Made by a program: the position numbers and the translations under genes. A DNA stretch of 64,000 nt. It comes from Eleginops maclovinus (Eukaryota > Chordata > Actinopteri > Perciformes > Eleginopidae). The stretch is taken from assembly GCF_036324505.1 (NCBI RefSeq), contig NC_086368.1:10729421-10793420 (forward strand). Direction: 5' to 3'. Within the stretch, counting starts at the first letter, position 1; every line of letters begins with the position of its first letter. The notes beneath the pieces were generated by a model. It had not been told where the DNA came from. It was given only the letters and a program-made list of their open reading frames with translations, and did no database searches. This document shows, piece after piece, positions 11,438-22,345 of this stretch.

Positions 11438-13768
11438 AGTGCAATTAGCCCTATATTGTTTAACATTATGATAAATGACATATTTACACATTTAGATGGA
11501 TGCATTAAATCAGCACTCTATGCAGACGAAGGGGCCACATGGACGAGGGGAAGAAATGTGCCATATGTGGTAGATAGTATAAGAAAAGCAATAGAGAAAG
11601 TGGAGAGGTGGTCATATGAGTGGGGTTTCAAGCTGTCAACAAGCAAGTCATGTTACATGATGTTTTCAAATGAGAGAAAGGTTGGTACAGAAAAGTTAAC
11701 ATTATATGGGCAGCCGATGGAGAGGGTGGCTGAATTTAAGTATCTGAGGTTATGGCTGGATAGCAAATATACATGGAAAACATATCAAACATCTGGAAAC
11801 AAAATGCAAAAAAGTCATAAACCTATTAAGAGCTGTGGCCGGATGCGACTGGGGGGCAGATAAACAGGCATTAATTGACATTTATAGGGCTATTATGAGG
11901 GCAACAATAGATTATGGTAGTATATTGTATGGAGCAGCAGCAAGGACATCATTGGAAAAAGTAGACAGACTACAGTACAGAGCACTACGATTATGTATAG
12001 GAGCTATTAAATCAACCCCCATTAACGCAGTACTTATAGAAGCAGGAGAAACACTGCTTGAGTTAAGAAGGGAGAAACTGGCACTCGCATATTGGGTCAG
12101 GCTAAAAGGTAGTGGAGAAGAAAACCCTGCAAAAAACACTATACAGGAATGCTGGGAATATTCAAAGTTCCAGGGGTTAGGGTTTGGGTGGACAAGGGAA
12201 AAAAAGTGAAGACATATGGAATGGAGGCCTAAAGCTTGAATTATACTTGTTTTAACAGCCCTTACGCTTACGTCTTGCGTTTATGTTAATGACTCGAGGC
12301 GTTTATACTTCATTTTGCTTTGTCGGCGGTTGCGTGTGCTGCGTGGCGATTCCCCGCCAGGACAGTAGGTGGAGCAGTGGGTTTTTCCAATGACGACCTT
12401 AGCCAAGCCTACTACGTTGAAAGGAAATTCACCGTATGCTCATACCGTCGGACCTCTTCTGACAGTCTCTCTTCCAGTGGATTCATGTTGTTGCTTCTTC
12501 TTCGTCGCTTTCTACTTTGACGTTCGAAAACAGCGGGGTTTTATTAGGGGATGAAACCGGAAAATGTGAACACGCCGCCGGACGTGATGTAGATAGTGGC
12601 TTGCGCCAGTGCTTACGTGTTGCGTCTTACGTAAAAGTTAGAAAATTGAGGTGACACACGCGAGCACGCAAGGGGGGGTTTGCAACCGCGCAAGGGCTTG
12701 CGATGCGTCTTGCGTCTTGCGTTGCGTCTTTTTTCACCGACTATAAATCAAGTTTTAGGGTTCACCAGGTCCACCCCAGTAGTAGCGTTCCACCTTGGCT
12801 ATTCCCAGAAGTAAAGATCGATATGAGTGTTCTGGAAAAGAAAAGACAATGGCAAATGAATGAAGTAGGAGTTAAAACAAGTATTTACCTGAGGAGCAAC
12901 TACTACAGTTATCTCAAAATATATACAGATGGTTATAAGAACAAACAGGAGTGTGTGGGAATTGGTGTGTATTTCCCTGAGTTCCAATTATCTATTTCCA
13001 AAAGACTATCTGATCAGTTATCAGTGTATACAGCAGAAATAGTGGCAGTCATTATTGGGTTGCAGTGGGTCGAACAGGTCAGACCAGATAGGGTGGTGGT
13101 ATGCACAGATTCAATGGCCGTGTTGGAAAGCATACAGTCAACAACATCTGTCAGAGAAGATTTAATCATTGAACTGTACCATAGTTTGCTAAGACTTCAC
13201 AGAGGTGGCATGGATGTACAGTTCTGTTGGGTACCAGCGCATGAGGGGCTGAAAGGGAATGAGTGTGCTGATAAACTATCAAAAGGGGCACTACAAAATG
13301 AAATAACAGTACCAGTTCCACTCGGAAAAGGAGAAGGAAAAGCAGTGATTAAGAAGAAAGGAATGGAGATATGGCAGAAAAGGTGGGAGAAAGACCATAA
13401 AGGAAAGGGGTACCATAAAATACAAAAGTCGGTGATAACAAGAATTACAAAGAAAGGAACAGAAGGGAGAAATCATCATAACAAGACTCAGATTGGATCA
13501 CACAGGTTTAAATGGCACCATGTTTGTACTGGGGAAAAGGAATAGTGACAAGTGTGGGAACTGTGGAGTGGAAGAAAACGTTGAACATATCATATTTCAT
13601 TGTGCCATGTATGCACTAGAAAGAGAAAGGTTACATGATAAAGTCCAAGAGGCGGGGAGAGAGTGGGATTTAATGGGGATACTGGGAACAGAGGGAGAGG
13701 GGGTAAGAGTCACCAGGAATGCTCTCTTTACTTTTTCAAATGACATAAGCCCGGTGAGTAGAATTTAA
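11438..13768 (+). pseudogene. LINE pol remnant: RT C-terminus, RNase H, zinc knuckle
   Basis: Near 11438-11560 the frame reads AISPILFNIMINDIF and LYADEG, an altered Y-A-D-D catalytic loop in which the second Asp is Glu. The thumb continues to 12209 with a frame change near 11840. After the MITE the RNase H domain occupies 12760-13300: IYTDGYKN (first Asp), YTAEIVAVIIGL (Glu), VVCTDSMAVLES (second Asp), WVPAHEGLKGNECADKLSK (His and last Asp), so all four catalytic acids are present. A frameshift near 13500 leads to CGNCGVEENVEHIIFHC, a C-x2-C-x8-H-x4-C knuckle. The whole is broken. Confidence 0.88.
12231..12755. mobile_element. Harbinger-like MITE inside the LINE
   Basis: The left end AAAGCTTGAATTATACTTG and the complement of the right end, AAAACTTGATTTATAGTCG, form an imperfect inverted repeat of a type common in fish MITEs (CTTGATTTATA). 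Subterminal repeats of GCGTCTTGCGT/TTACGTCTTGCG are plentiful. It interrupts the LINE between the RT and RNase H domains; the LINE frame resumes at about 12757 (VHQVHPSSSVPPWLFP). The target duplication could not be resolved, so the superfamily is tentative. Confidence 0.75.
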
Positions 13769-13897
13769 GAAAGGGTAAATGACATGATGTTACACACTCT
13801 TGTACAGTAGGTGGCGTTATGCACCTTAAAGTTGGTTGCGATCCGTCATTAAACCCAACGAAAAAGAAGAAGAAGAAAAAAGAAGAAGAAGAAGAAG

Positions 13898-13911
13898 AAA
13901 GTTGGTGTGTG
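13898..13911. repeat. LINE target-site duplication, right copy
   Basis: AAAGTTGGTGTGTG directly after the (GAA)n tail, identical to 11424-11437. Confidence 0.9.
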
Positions 13912-15016
13912 TATGTATGTGTAGCAGGCGAGAAACGAACCAAAACCGGGTCTGGGTGGCTCCTGGAAGAGAGAGAGCGCAATGAGGAGTGAAACATGCA
14001 TTTGTCCATGTCAAGTTATCGTCAATTCTCACTGTATTTCTGGTCTTGGAGTTGTCAAGTTAGGTGTCAGCTGTCAAGGACGCAGCTTTCGTTGCATACA
14101 CCCGGAAGTAACATATTCTCACCCCCAATGAGTGCCGCAGGAACGAGTTGTAAAACCCAGAAGTAATTAGCATTTTACAACTTCCGGTTCCCTCGTCTCA
14201 GAGTCAATGCGATTTCTCCATAGGGTTTTGGAAAATGGCTTGAAATAAGGTCTGTGGCTGACACAAACTTAAGACACGGATCACGTTTTGTTCTACGACA
14301 TTACATTTCAGCAGTGATCCCACTGGTGATTTTTGAAGAGTTTACGTGTCTGAAAAACATTGGTTGTTAACAAGTGGCTGAATAAGACTACAGAAGTTGT
14401 CGAGGACATTGTACGTCATTACATCGAACACGTAAACACTCCCGCTAACTTTGTTTGCCCCTGTTCTGCTTGAAAAACTTCTAGTTAAATTCACTGTGGC
14501 TAACAGGAAAAGCTTTTTTTTTAAATATGGAAGCACACGAAAGTCAGTTGAAACGATCTTAAGTTGGCGTGACGTTAAAGTCCTGTGACCCTGCTGTACT
14601 CCTCTGTAGATCGTTTATAGCATAAAGTTAGCATTTTGCTTCTGGCGATTAGATTCATGCTTCGAAAATTATAAAAGTCGGGTAGACGTGAACAAAACGT
14701 GCACTAATGAAACAGGTTCGTTTTCCACAGATCTTGTTTTTTACAATATTCCAAAAGCGTAAGGAGCAATTGCATTGCTTTTTTGTCGAAGGAACCCATG
14801 CGCAGCTTACTTCCGGGTCGGCCTACAAAATACGTCATCCCTGTGGCGCTCTATTCGTCATATCATTGGCGGCTGGTTAATGCGGGGCGCTGGGGCGCCG
14901 CCCCCTCCAAATATCTAGAGAAGAAAGTCTATTTAAACATGTTAAAAATAAATTTAATTAATAACGCGAAATAACGGACTCCGACAAAGCTCCGACACTT
15001 TCATGACAGCGCTCTA
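13912..15016. other. Gene-poor stretch upstream of a THAP fragment
   Basis: No coding family is recognisable. There is a small inverted repeat (GTTGTAAAA at about 14149 and its complement at about 14180). A G+C-rich patch near 14883-14910 (GGGGCGCTGGGGCGCC) precedes the THAP-like exon. Parts of this may be the promoter region of the THAP-bearing element, which is inference. Confidence 0.4.
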
Positions 15017-15214
15017 TTGACTGTGTCTCAGATGTTCGTACTTTTAACACTGTCGTTTGTGGACTATAAGAAAGATATAAAAACGTTGATAGTTAAACGT
15101 TGTGCCTGGGGCACTTGCAAGACTGATAGTCGTTACCCAGAGAGGTTGGAAGGGGGTGTGCGTTTTTTCACCTTCCCCAAACCAAAATCAAAGACTGACA
15201 AGTGTCGCCTGTGG
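15017..15214 (+). pseudogene. THAP-domain fragment, interrupted by a gypsy LTR
   Basis: The frame reads VKRCAWGTCKTDSRYPERLE and then FFTFPKPKSKTDKCRLW. This matches the first half of the C2CH (THAP-type) DNA-binding module found in many multicopy teleost proteins and in P-element-like transposases, here with its first C-x4-C pair. The second half (the AVPTIF-like region with Cys and His) is missing because the LTR begins at 15215. Whether it comes from a host THAP gene or a P-like transposon cannot be told. The continuation was not found beyond 25.74 kb. Confidence 0.6.
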
Positions 15215-15342
15215 CGTTACCTTTCTTTCAGTCTCGGACAGTATCTCGGCCCCGAACCGTATTTGGGATGCTCACTGGCCTTTGAATGTCTGACATTGGC
15301 TCGTTGTCAGGCCGGTAACCAGCCGCCCAGGCTATTTGTACA
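15215..15342 (-). repeat. 3' LTR of the gypsy element
   Basis: About 128 bp nearly identical to 25609-25736. Both contain TTACCTTTCTTTCAGTCT, GGGATGCTCACTGGCCTT, TTGGCTCGTTGTCAGGCCGG and CCAGCCGCCCAGGCTATTT. On the minus strand it starts near TGTACAAATAGCC, just beyond the integrase C-terminus. The left edge abuts the THAP fragment. No obvious polypurine tract precedes it, so the exact 5' boundary is tentative. Confidence 0.75.
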
Positions 15343-17039
15343 TGAGGAGGCGTTTGGGTGCCGTTGGAACATCCGCTGCTTTATTTCACTCAGATCGTGA
15401 TAACATGTCTTCCTGGTCCTGGAGTAGTAGGGCTTAAGCTTGTCATACTGAACAACTTTAGCTTTGGCTCTGGGAGTCTTTTTGATCCTGTAGACCAGGT
15501 CTTCCAACAGGCCGACAACGTAGTAGGGGCCCTCTTAGGACGGCAAAAACTTCCGTACCTTGTTTTTAACTCTCTTGGTACATTTAACCAGGTGCCAGAC
15601 TACATCTCCAACTTTGTGCTGGATTTGGCAAATGTTTTTGTCGTAGTGTCTTTTAGCATTTTCAGCAGACTTTCCAAGAGTTTCTCGTGCCAGCTGGTGA
15701 GACAGCTCCAGGCGTTCTCTCATGTGCATGACATATTCAGGAGATGTGCTAACCAGGTTGTGATCAGGTGGCAAACCAGCAACCAGGTCGACTGGCTCTA
15801 TGATTTCTTTTCCGAAGAGCATCATGTTTGGTGTCAGTCCTGTGGAGCTGTGTTTAGTGGCTCTATAAGCCATGAGCGCATAAGGAATCATGAGATCCCA
15901 GTCCCGGTGACATCTTTCTGCAGTAGTGGCCAGGATCTTCTGCAGTGTGGCGTGGAAGCGCTCCACCTGTCCATCAGACTGTGGGTGAAATGGCGTAGTA
16001 CATGTCTTGTCTATCCCCAGCAGTTCACACATCCCCTTGAAAACAGCTGACTCAAAGTTTGCACCCTGGTCACTGTGCAGGCACTGAGGAGCACCATATC
16101 TACACACCCACTCAGAGGCTATTTTCTCAGCCACCCTGGAGGCCCGCTCATCAGGGACGGGATAGGCTTCAACCCACTTACTGAAGTAGTCCTGCACTAC
16201 CAGTATGTAGCGGTTGTGTCTGTCTGTTTAATTTAAAGGTCCCATCAGATCCACTGCTATCCTCTCTATGGGAGCGCCGACCCGCACCGTGCCCATGGCC
16301 ACTTGAGGTGTTTTCTTAGGCCGAGCTTTGGCAGCACAGTTGGGGCAGGCGGGACATTGTCTTTCATGTTATGCCAGAAATATCTGGTTTTCGGTCGTGT
16401 GAGAGTCCTTTCCACTCCAAAGTGGCCACCCACAGGCCCATCATGCATCTGCTCCATTACGAAGTTGCGGTAGGTGTGTGGCAGCAAGATCTGTGGGTAA
16501 AATAGTTTTCCTTCACTGCAATAGAATTTTCTTAGTAGAACTCCATCTCTCTGGTAAAGTCTCTTCCACTGCGCCCAGTAAGATTTGGTGGCGGGACTGC
16601 CGTGTGCTATGTGTGCATAAAGTGGGCGGCCTCCTTCCTCCATCCACTTTTTCACAGGTGCAATGTCAGGGTCAGACTCCTGAGCCATGCTCAACTGTTC
16701 TTGAGTCCAACCAGAGAATAAGTTTGTTTTCAGACGTTTACTCACCCGGTTGATGCCGGGATGTAGCAGGTCACAGTCACAACTGTTGCTGTCGCTGGAG
16801 GTGTCCTCTACCCCCACTATAGGCAACTCGGGCTCAGCTACCCCCACTAGCGGCTGCTCTGGTGGAGTCACTATGGCAACCTCTGCAATGATGTCTGTCA
16901 TATCGCACTGGACCCCCTTGTGCTGGTGCTGGTCACTGTTATGCTCAGGTTCTGGCACTGTGCAGGCACAAGACTCCCTGCAAGTCCTCCTAGAGAGTGC
17001 ATCCGCATTTTGGTGGTGTCTCCCTAGGCGATGGACCAC
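15343..17039 (-). pseudogene. Gypsy integrase
   Basis: The N-terminal zinc-binding region begins with LPHTYRNFVMEQMHDGPVGG followed by HFGVERTL at about 16400-16480, then changes frame near 16310-16350, where its Cys pair is expected. The catalytic core, 16197-15535, shows VQDYFSKWVEAYP-type wording (MQDYFSKW, first Asp), LHSDQGANFES (second Asp) and PQSDGQVERFHATLQ (Glu), so the D-D-E triad is present. The C-terminal part, VVQYDKLKPYYS, lies at about 15430-15470 in another frame. The protein inserts element DNA into chromosomes; this copy is disrupted. Confidence 0.87.
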
Positions 17040-17046
17040 CTGAAAG

Positions 17047-18616
17047 TCATACTCCGCCAGCTTCTCCAGCCAGCTTCTCCAGCTGTCCCTCTGGTTCTTT
17101 CAACCTGGTTAACCAGCGCAGGCTGCTGTGATCAGTCCGGAGAGTGAATGCTCTGCCTAGCAGATATTGTCTGAAGAGGGAGCTGAACTCCACAGCTGCC
17201 AGCAGTTCACGTCTGGTAGTGCAGTAATTTTGTTCTGTTGTCGACAATCTCCTGCACCCATAGGCTAACAGCCTCTCCTCGCCCCCCTGGACTTGGGAGA
17301 GGACTGCTCTGATTCCCCAGTCACTAGCATCCGTGTCGAGAAGCATCTTGCCACTGTCAAGGGGGTAGCCTAGAACAGGAGCTGTTGTCAGAAGTCTTTT
17401 CAGTTTGTTGAATGCCTCCTTGGCATGCCTCAGTCCAGTTAAAGCGTGCATACTTTTTGGTGAGTCCATGAAGTGGTCTGGCTTCTGTTGCAAATTTTTC
17501 CACAAAGCATCTGTAATATGAAACCAGGCCAACAAACTGACGTACCTCTGAAATGTTGCAGGGAGCAGGCCATTCTGCCACCTTTTTCACCTTTCCTGGA
17601 TCAGTAGCCACACCCTGGGCAGAGACGATGTGCCCCAGGTAAGCCACCTTCTCCCAGAAAAGGCAGCACTTGGATGGTTTTGGCTTTAGGTTAGCCTCAT
17701 GTAGCCGATGACTGAGCCTGCTTAACATTTCGGAGCTGTCTCGCCCCAGGACGATGATGTCGTCGAGATACACCAGGCACGTCTCCCACTGCAGCCCAGC
17801 TAACACTCTGTCCATCAGCCTTTGAAACGTGGCCGGGGCGTTGCACAGTCCAAAAGGCATCACGTTCCACTGAAATAGTCCTTTGCGGGTGCAAAAAGCT
17901 GTAGCTTTGCGGGCCCTTGGTGTCATTTCTACCTGCCAGTAGCCGGATGTTAAGTCCAGTGTACTGAAGTACTTGGCAGCAGACAGCGTGTCCAGTGTGT
18001 CCTGAATACGTGGCAAGGGATAAGCATCTTTAATAGTCCTTTCGTTAAGGGGTCTGTAATCCACACATAGTCGTGGGCTTTGATCTTCTTTCTTTACCAT
18101 TACAATTGATGCAGCCCAGCCACTGTTGCTTGGTTGGGCTACGCCAGCCTCAAGGCTCTGCTGTACTTGCTGGTCTGCAGCGATCTGTTTGTCTCTGGCC
18201 ATTCTGCGTGGTGGCTGTTTCACAGGTGGCCCTGGAGTGGTCTGAATGTCATGCTGCACTAGGTTCGTGCGGCCAAGATCGGTAGGTCCAGTGGAGAACA
18301 CATCACTGTATGACTTTAGCACGTGGGCTAATCCAGCTCGGTCCCCCTCAGACAGCCGAGCACAGCTCTCAGTGTACATGTCCTGTAGATGGCTGGGTAC
18401 AGGGAGAGCAGGATTGTCCTTAGGCTCTGGGGCAGCAGGTTTCCTGGTCAGTTGGAGATCCATGTCCCCCAACACCTCTGCCGGCTGGAGGACTCCAACC
18501 ACTGCCCCTTTCCTCAGCGTGACTGGTGTGGGGCCAGGATTGTAAATTCTCATGGGGAGGTTGGAGGACTGCTGGGTCTGGACGACGACACGGGCTGCCA
18601 GGACATGCTGTCTCAA
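17047..18616 (-). pseudogene. Gypsy reverse transcriptase and RNase H
   Basis: From 18616 the frame holds a post-protease spacer, then RT: VSxGWAASIVMVKK-type fingers (SNSGWAASIVMVKKE), CVDYRPLNERTIKDAYPLPR, FSTLDLTSGYWQVEM (first catalytic Asp), MPFGLCNAPATFQRLM, and the YLDD box in CLVYLDDIIVLG. It continues to FVGLVSYYRCFVEKFA at about 17500. RNase H follows in the overlapping frame (17535-17047), with LLDTDASDWGIRAVLSQ, RELLAAVEF and LRTDHSSLRWL. The frame break near 17400-17535 is the only obvious lesion in this 1.5 kb, so it is the best conserved part of the element. Confidence 0.92.
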
Positions 18617-19216
18617 TGAAGCCTTTGGTGGGTGTCAACATCATATCTCCACAAACAGCATTGCGGAGGCGGGCAGTACCAGGCACTACATACTCACATC
18701 CTGACTGTTGTGCGAGCCACTCTGACGAGGTGCACCTCGGCCTGTGTGCTGGGTTTGAGGCGAGGAACCCTCTCACCGAAGAGAGTGATTTCTTTGTGAC
18801 CATAGTCCAGGTGAGCTTGTGACTGCAGCAGAAAAGGATGCCCCAGAATAACCTCCATATTGTCAGCTGTGTCTGCCATAATAAAGTTCACGTTGGTGAC
18901 TCTGCTCCCGACTCGCACCAGCAGGTTGACTTCTGTTTGCACACTTGCACGGTGGATGGCTGGATTTGAGGCCTGGATGCAATGGCAATGGCGTCGAAAT
19001 GGTGGAGGGGGAGTACATTCCTCCAAGCACCAGAGTCTAGCAGAGCACACAGTTCAAGTCCATGTATCTGTATTTTGATACTCTTATCATCTTCTGAGCC
19101 TTTAGTGCATGTGACCACCGTACCTGAGTTAGGAGCCGGAGTAGTGCTGGTGTTCAGTGCATGCTGCTTGGGCTTGCAGGGAGATGGGCAGTTTCTCTGT
19201 ATGTGCCCTGCGCCAA
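18617..19216 (-). pseudogene. Gypsy gag zinc-knuckle end and aspartic protease
   Basis: Reading leftward from 19214, the His-x4-Cys half of a gag zinc knuckle (GHIQRNC) is followed by a linker and then the retropepsin-like protease with its active-site triad in LCALLDSGAWRNVLP (about 19020-19065). The conserved C-terminal ILGHPFLLQSQAHLDY (about 18820-18870) lies in a second frame, and a third frame is needed by about 18610. At least two frameshifts make it inactive. The other half of the zinc knuckle lies 2.6 kb away at 21790-21801. Confidence 0.8.
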
Positions 19217-19221
19217 GAACA

Positions 19222-21787
19222 TAGCGCGTCTGTGTTCGGTAACCAACAAGTCACCGAAATACGCCCGCGAGCGCAGTTTCGAATCCCGCTCGCTCCCTTG
19301 AATAGCAGCTAAAAACTCATTACCTGAATCTGATCAGCTGTCTGGTCTCCACTCCCATTACTCCATGTATTCATGTAAAGGTTCATTAATTGTGTTTACC
19401 ATACTGCTGGGTAGGTTGTGAATAAAATAAAGGGATCATTAAAGTTAACTAAAAATGTGTAATTCATTCTTTGTTTATATTATTATGCTTTGTAACATAA
19501 TACAAATCTTCAAAGTAACTCATGGTATCAAATCAATGAAGTGAATTAAGAGTTTAGGAGTAATATTTGCCTCTAAAATGTAGTGAAGTTGAAGTATTAA
19601 GGAGCATGCATGTAAGTACATAATTGTACAGTACTTCAATATATGTACTTAATATAGACTACTACTTAGTAATAATGCAAGTGAAATATGATGATGAAAA
19701 AACTAAACAGAAACATCCAAACTTGTTTTATACTTATTTTTATATTTAAAACAACAATAATAATAACATTTAAAAAAACAGCAACAACAACAGCAATGAT
19801 TAAAATATTTATATTAGCGTCTCAAATTGTGGGACCTGCGAGATGGCCAATGGTCTCGATCCCTTCTTGAGCTTTGCCTCATCAGCAGTGTTTGGTGGCA
19901 GAACAAAGATGTGAGGCTGAGCCAAACTCCCGGGATACAGAGATGGCCCTTTCTGCATGGCCACAGGAAGCTTCTCAGGTCCTGCCATGGGTGCGTCAGG
20001 AGCTGGGATACCCTGCTTCAGGATCTGATGTTCCCGAGACCTGCAACGCCTGCTGAACCTTGGAAAACATGAACAATCAATATTAATAAACAACTTGGCT
20101 AAGTATTACAGTGTAAGTAAACATGTATCGCAGTATGCTTGTTCACTCACCATTGTGTCACAGTTGCAGCACTGACTTCTGGGAGCTGGATGGTGGTCTC
20201 AGTCATCAACTTGGCATTGGTGATCACACACTCTCGGATGTGCTTATAAGCACGTGTCACCATTTTGAATCGTGAGACCCTCACTCCCTCACAGCGCACA
20301 CTATTTGGGTAGAGCTGACAGAGGTTTGTGAAGATGGCCTCTACCACTCGGTTGCAGTCTGGCCACTGTGCGGGACTGTGAGCCCCAACGAAGCACCTGC
20401 AAACCCAACAGAATACTTTTAATGTTAATTACTAAAGATTGATATTTGTTTTTACTTTTCTGTGGCTTGATTTCCCTAAAGTTACGAGGAAAACCCAGCA
20501 AGTGTTGGTCTGATTTATTCCATCTGACACATAGCCTTGCTTATTGTACGCCTCCTAGTAATTGTTTGTTTTGGACCCAAGGAAGGAAAGGTGGTGTTCA
20601 AGTTAATAAGGATCCTTTCATAAACCTGGCTGCACTAATTAAGGTGGAGTTAGTATTTGAGCCAGTTTCAGTCATTTTAAATGTCTCTGTGTTTACTTAA
20701 TGTAACATACCTTTTAGTGCTCTCCACACCTGGTGCCACAATTTGAACAAACCCATCAGGTGTCCTCTGTTGGATTGGATCTCATGTGTTGCTGGGTTAT
20801 GGCTCTTCTGGCCTTATCCATCACTTCCTCTGGGGAAAGAGGTTGCATCCCCGGTCTGCCTTTGTTCTTTCCTTCACCTTCGTAGCTTCCAATGTGTCTG
20901 TAAGGTTCAGACTGCCGTCAGCCCATTTTGTAAAGCATGGTTCCCTCTAGAAAATATAAAAAATAGAAATAGACCATTTATAATAAATATTTATTACACA
21001 AGCTGTAAAAGATGAGCTGGTACAAAACATTACTGAAGGCAACTGTGCATACTATCCTATTACCAGGGCTTTCCAGAAATTATAATGTATAATGACATGT
21101 CTTTTTGAACAGGCTAAAAATATTATATAATATAAAACAATGATACACTGAGGAATACAACATAAAAAAAGATACAAAATGTGATTAAAACACAGCAGTA
21201 ATCTAGCTACCAGTACACAGTATGTATAGTATGCTGATAGAGGCAATGATGAAAACTGCATTGTAACTTCACCCTCCCCCATTCATTATTCAACAGTGAG
21301 GTTTAGTGTTTAAATGAATGGCAAATTAAAAACGGGTGTCCGGTTATAATCAAGGGCAAGACTTTGCTCTTGACTGTTGGTTTTATTTGTATCTCATGCT
21401 GTTAAAACTCGCTTAAAGACTGAATTAACTTTTAACACACGTCGGACGGAGAGAAAAACACCGGAGACCGTGGAAGATTAACGGTAATATCTCTGATCAA
21501 CATGTTCTTTACTTAAAATATATCTAAATATATATCTAATAAAACAGTTTATAAGCGTTGACAATGTGTTTAAAAGATGTACTTACTTTCGCAGAGTTGG
21601 AAAAAGTGATTCTCTCACTAGCCGGCATCCACTCCGAGTATACACGGCATACTGAAACGCCGATTGGTCAATTCTTGGTTGAATCTTGGTTACGATACAA
21701 GCGCTGATTGGCCAGAGCTCTGAATTCTTGGTTGAATCTTGGTTACAGACGGCAACGCGATTGGCTGTCACAACCAAGATTGAGCTC
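19222..21787 (-). mobile_element. 2.57-kb insertion in the gypsy zinc knuckle
   Basis: The insert is bounded by GAACA at 19217-19221 and 21788-21792, a likely 5-bp target duplication, and it separates the two halves of the gag zinc knuckle. It contains the shortened paralogue described at 19809-21720. The left end (TAGCGCGTCTGTGTTCGG) and right end show no clear inverted repeats. Near 19279-19300 is GTTTCGAATCCC, close to a Pol III B box, so the left edge may include a tRNA-like or SINE segment. The transposition mechanism is unknown. Confidence 0.6.
19809..21720 (-). pseudogene. Shortened paralogue of the 26-32 kb zinc/DDE-like gene
   Basis: Three clean minus-strand exons can be read. 20711 to about 20950 ends in GVESTKR. 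20151-20396 gives AQWPDCNRVVEAIFTNLCQ through IQLPEVSAATVTQ. 19809-20058 gives the junction residue Trp, then FSRRCRSREHQILKQG to a TAA stop. They align with QWPDCCRLVESIFVRLC and TLVQWNSKRVQRQE of the large gene, and all intron phases agree with an open junction. A candidate first exon near 21591-21640 begins MPASERITF and ends at a GTAAGT donor. The central zinc and DDE-like exons are absent, and the 20.7-20.95 kb exon needs a frame change. It could be expressed but probably is not functional. Confidence 0.6.
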
Positions 21788-21800
21788 GAACAGTTGTGGC
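21591..21800 (-). promoter_or_regulatory. CCAAT-rich repeat promoter of the shortened paralogue
   Basis: Three GATTGG (inverted CCAAT) boxes at about 21661, 21705 and 21760 alternate with near-repeats of ATTCTTGGTTGAATCTTGGTTAC. They lie just upstream, on the minus strand, of a putative first exon with a strong GTAAGT donor. The design resembles the promoter of the large gene at 32.5 kb although the bases differ. Confidence 0.45.
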
Positions 21801-22330
21801 AGATTACTTCTTTAAAGTTCATTTTTACAGGTTTAGCTTTGTTGGACTGCCACTGCTGCTGAAACCTTGGTGCTCCTCTAGGGGTGCTAGCGGGCTCCAC
21901 AGCTCGCTTTTCAGCCACCATAGCTGCCCTGGGTCTCCTCTCTGCAGCGTTAGGAAGACCAGGCTGCATTAGCTGTGTGACGGCTCTGGCTGCCCACCTG
22001 GTGGTCTCATACCTGTGGGCAATCTCGTAGGCTTTAGCCAGGGTGCCTGGCTTCTCCTCCAATAGCTTTTGAATTAACTCTGCGTCAGCCAGGGCGTTGG
22101 TGAATACCTCCACGCTGATACTGTCCTGCTCCAACTCAGTACGGTCAGCATACACAATGGACACTTTCTCGTAGATATCGTCTCTTAAAAGGTCTAGGGC
22201 TTCACCTGGTCCTCTCACTCTCTGTCTTAGTTCGAAGCCCATGGCTGCAGCATGCTCCGAACATGGCCCGTAGGCTGAATCACTTGGAATAACAGGCGAA
22301 GAATTAAATTCATACAGGTGTGTAGAGCAC
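21788..22330 (-). pseudogene. Gypsy gag (capsid C-terminus to first half of zinc knuckle)
   Basis: The minus-strand frame can be followed from about 22330 (SDSAYGPCSEHAAAMGFELR) through RQRVRGPGEALDLLRDDIYE, FTNALADAELIQKLLEEKP and YEIAHRYETTRWAARA, which is typical Ty3/gypsy capsid C-terminal sequence. A Pro/Arg-rich stretch and VICHNC, the Cys-x2-Cys half of a zinc knuckle, end it at 21790. The knuckle stops there because a 2.6-kb insertion begins. The N-terminal gag is missing, probably displaced by insertions right of 22345. Confidence 0.78.
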
Positions 22331-22345
22331 TTGTATAGCTGTTTT

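Larger units (their letters stand above)
11438..13897 (+). mobile_element. 5'-truncated I/R1-superfamily LINE with RNase H and (GAA)n tail
   Basis: The insertion starts abruptly inside the RT domain and ends in a poly-(GAA) tail at 13861-13897, after a 3' end containing GGTGGCGTTATGCACC and TTGCGATCCGTCATTAAACC. It is bounded by exact 14-bp direct repeats AAAGTTGGTGTGTG at 11424-11437 and 13898-13911, the target-site duplication. Domain order is RT end, thumb, RNase H, then a CCHC-type zinc knuckle, which fits I/Nimb/R1-like LINEs of fish. A MITE interrupts it at 12231-12755. Confidence 0.9.

Noticed and set aside
15358..16050. 230-codon plus-strand frame
   Set aside because: Antisense shadow of the gypsy integrase, which has clear D-D-E motifs on the minus strand.
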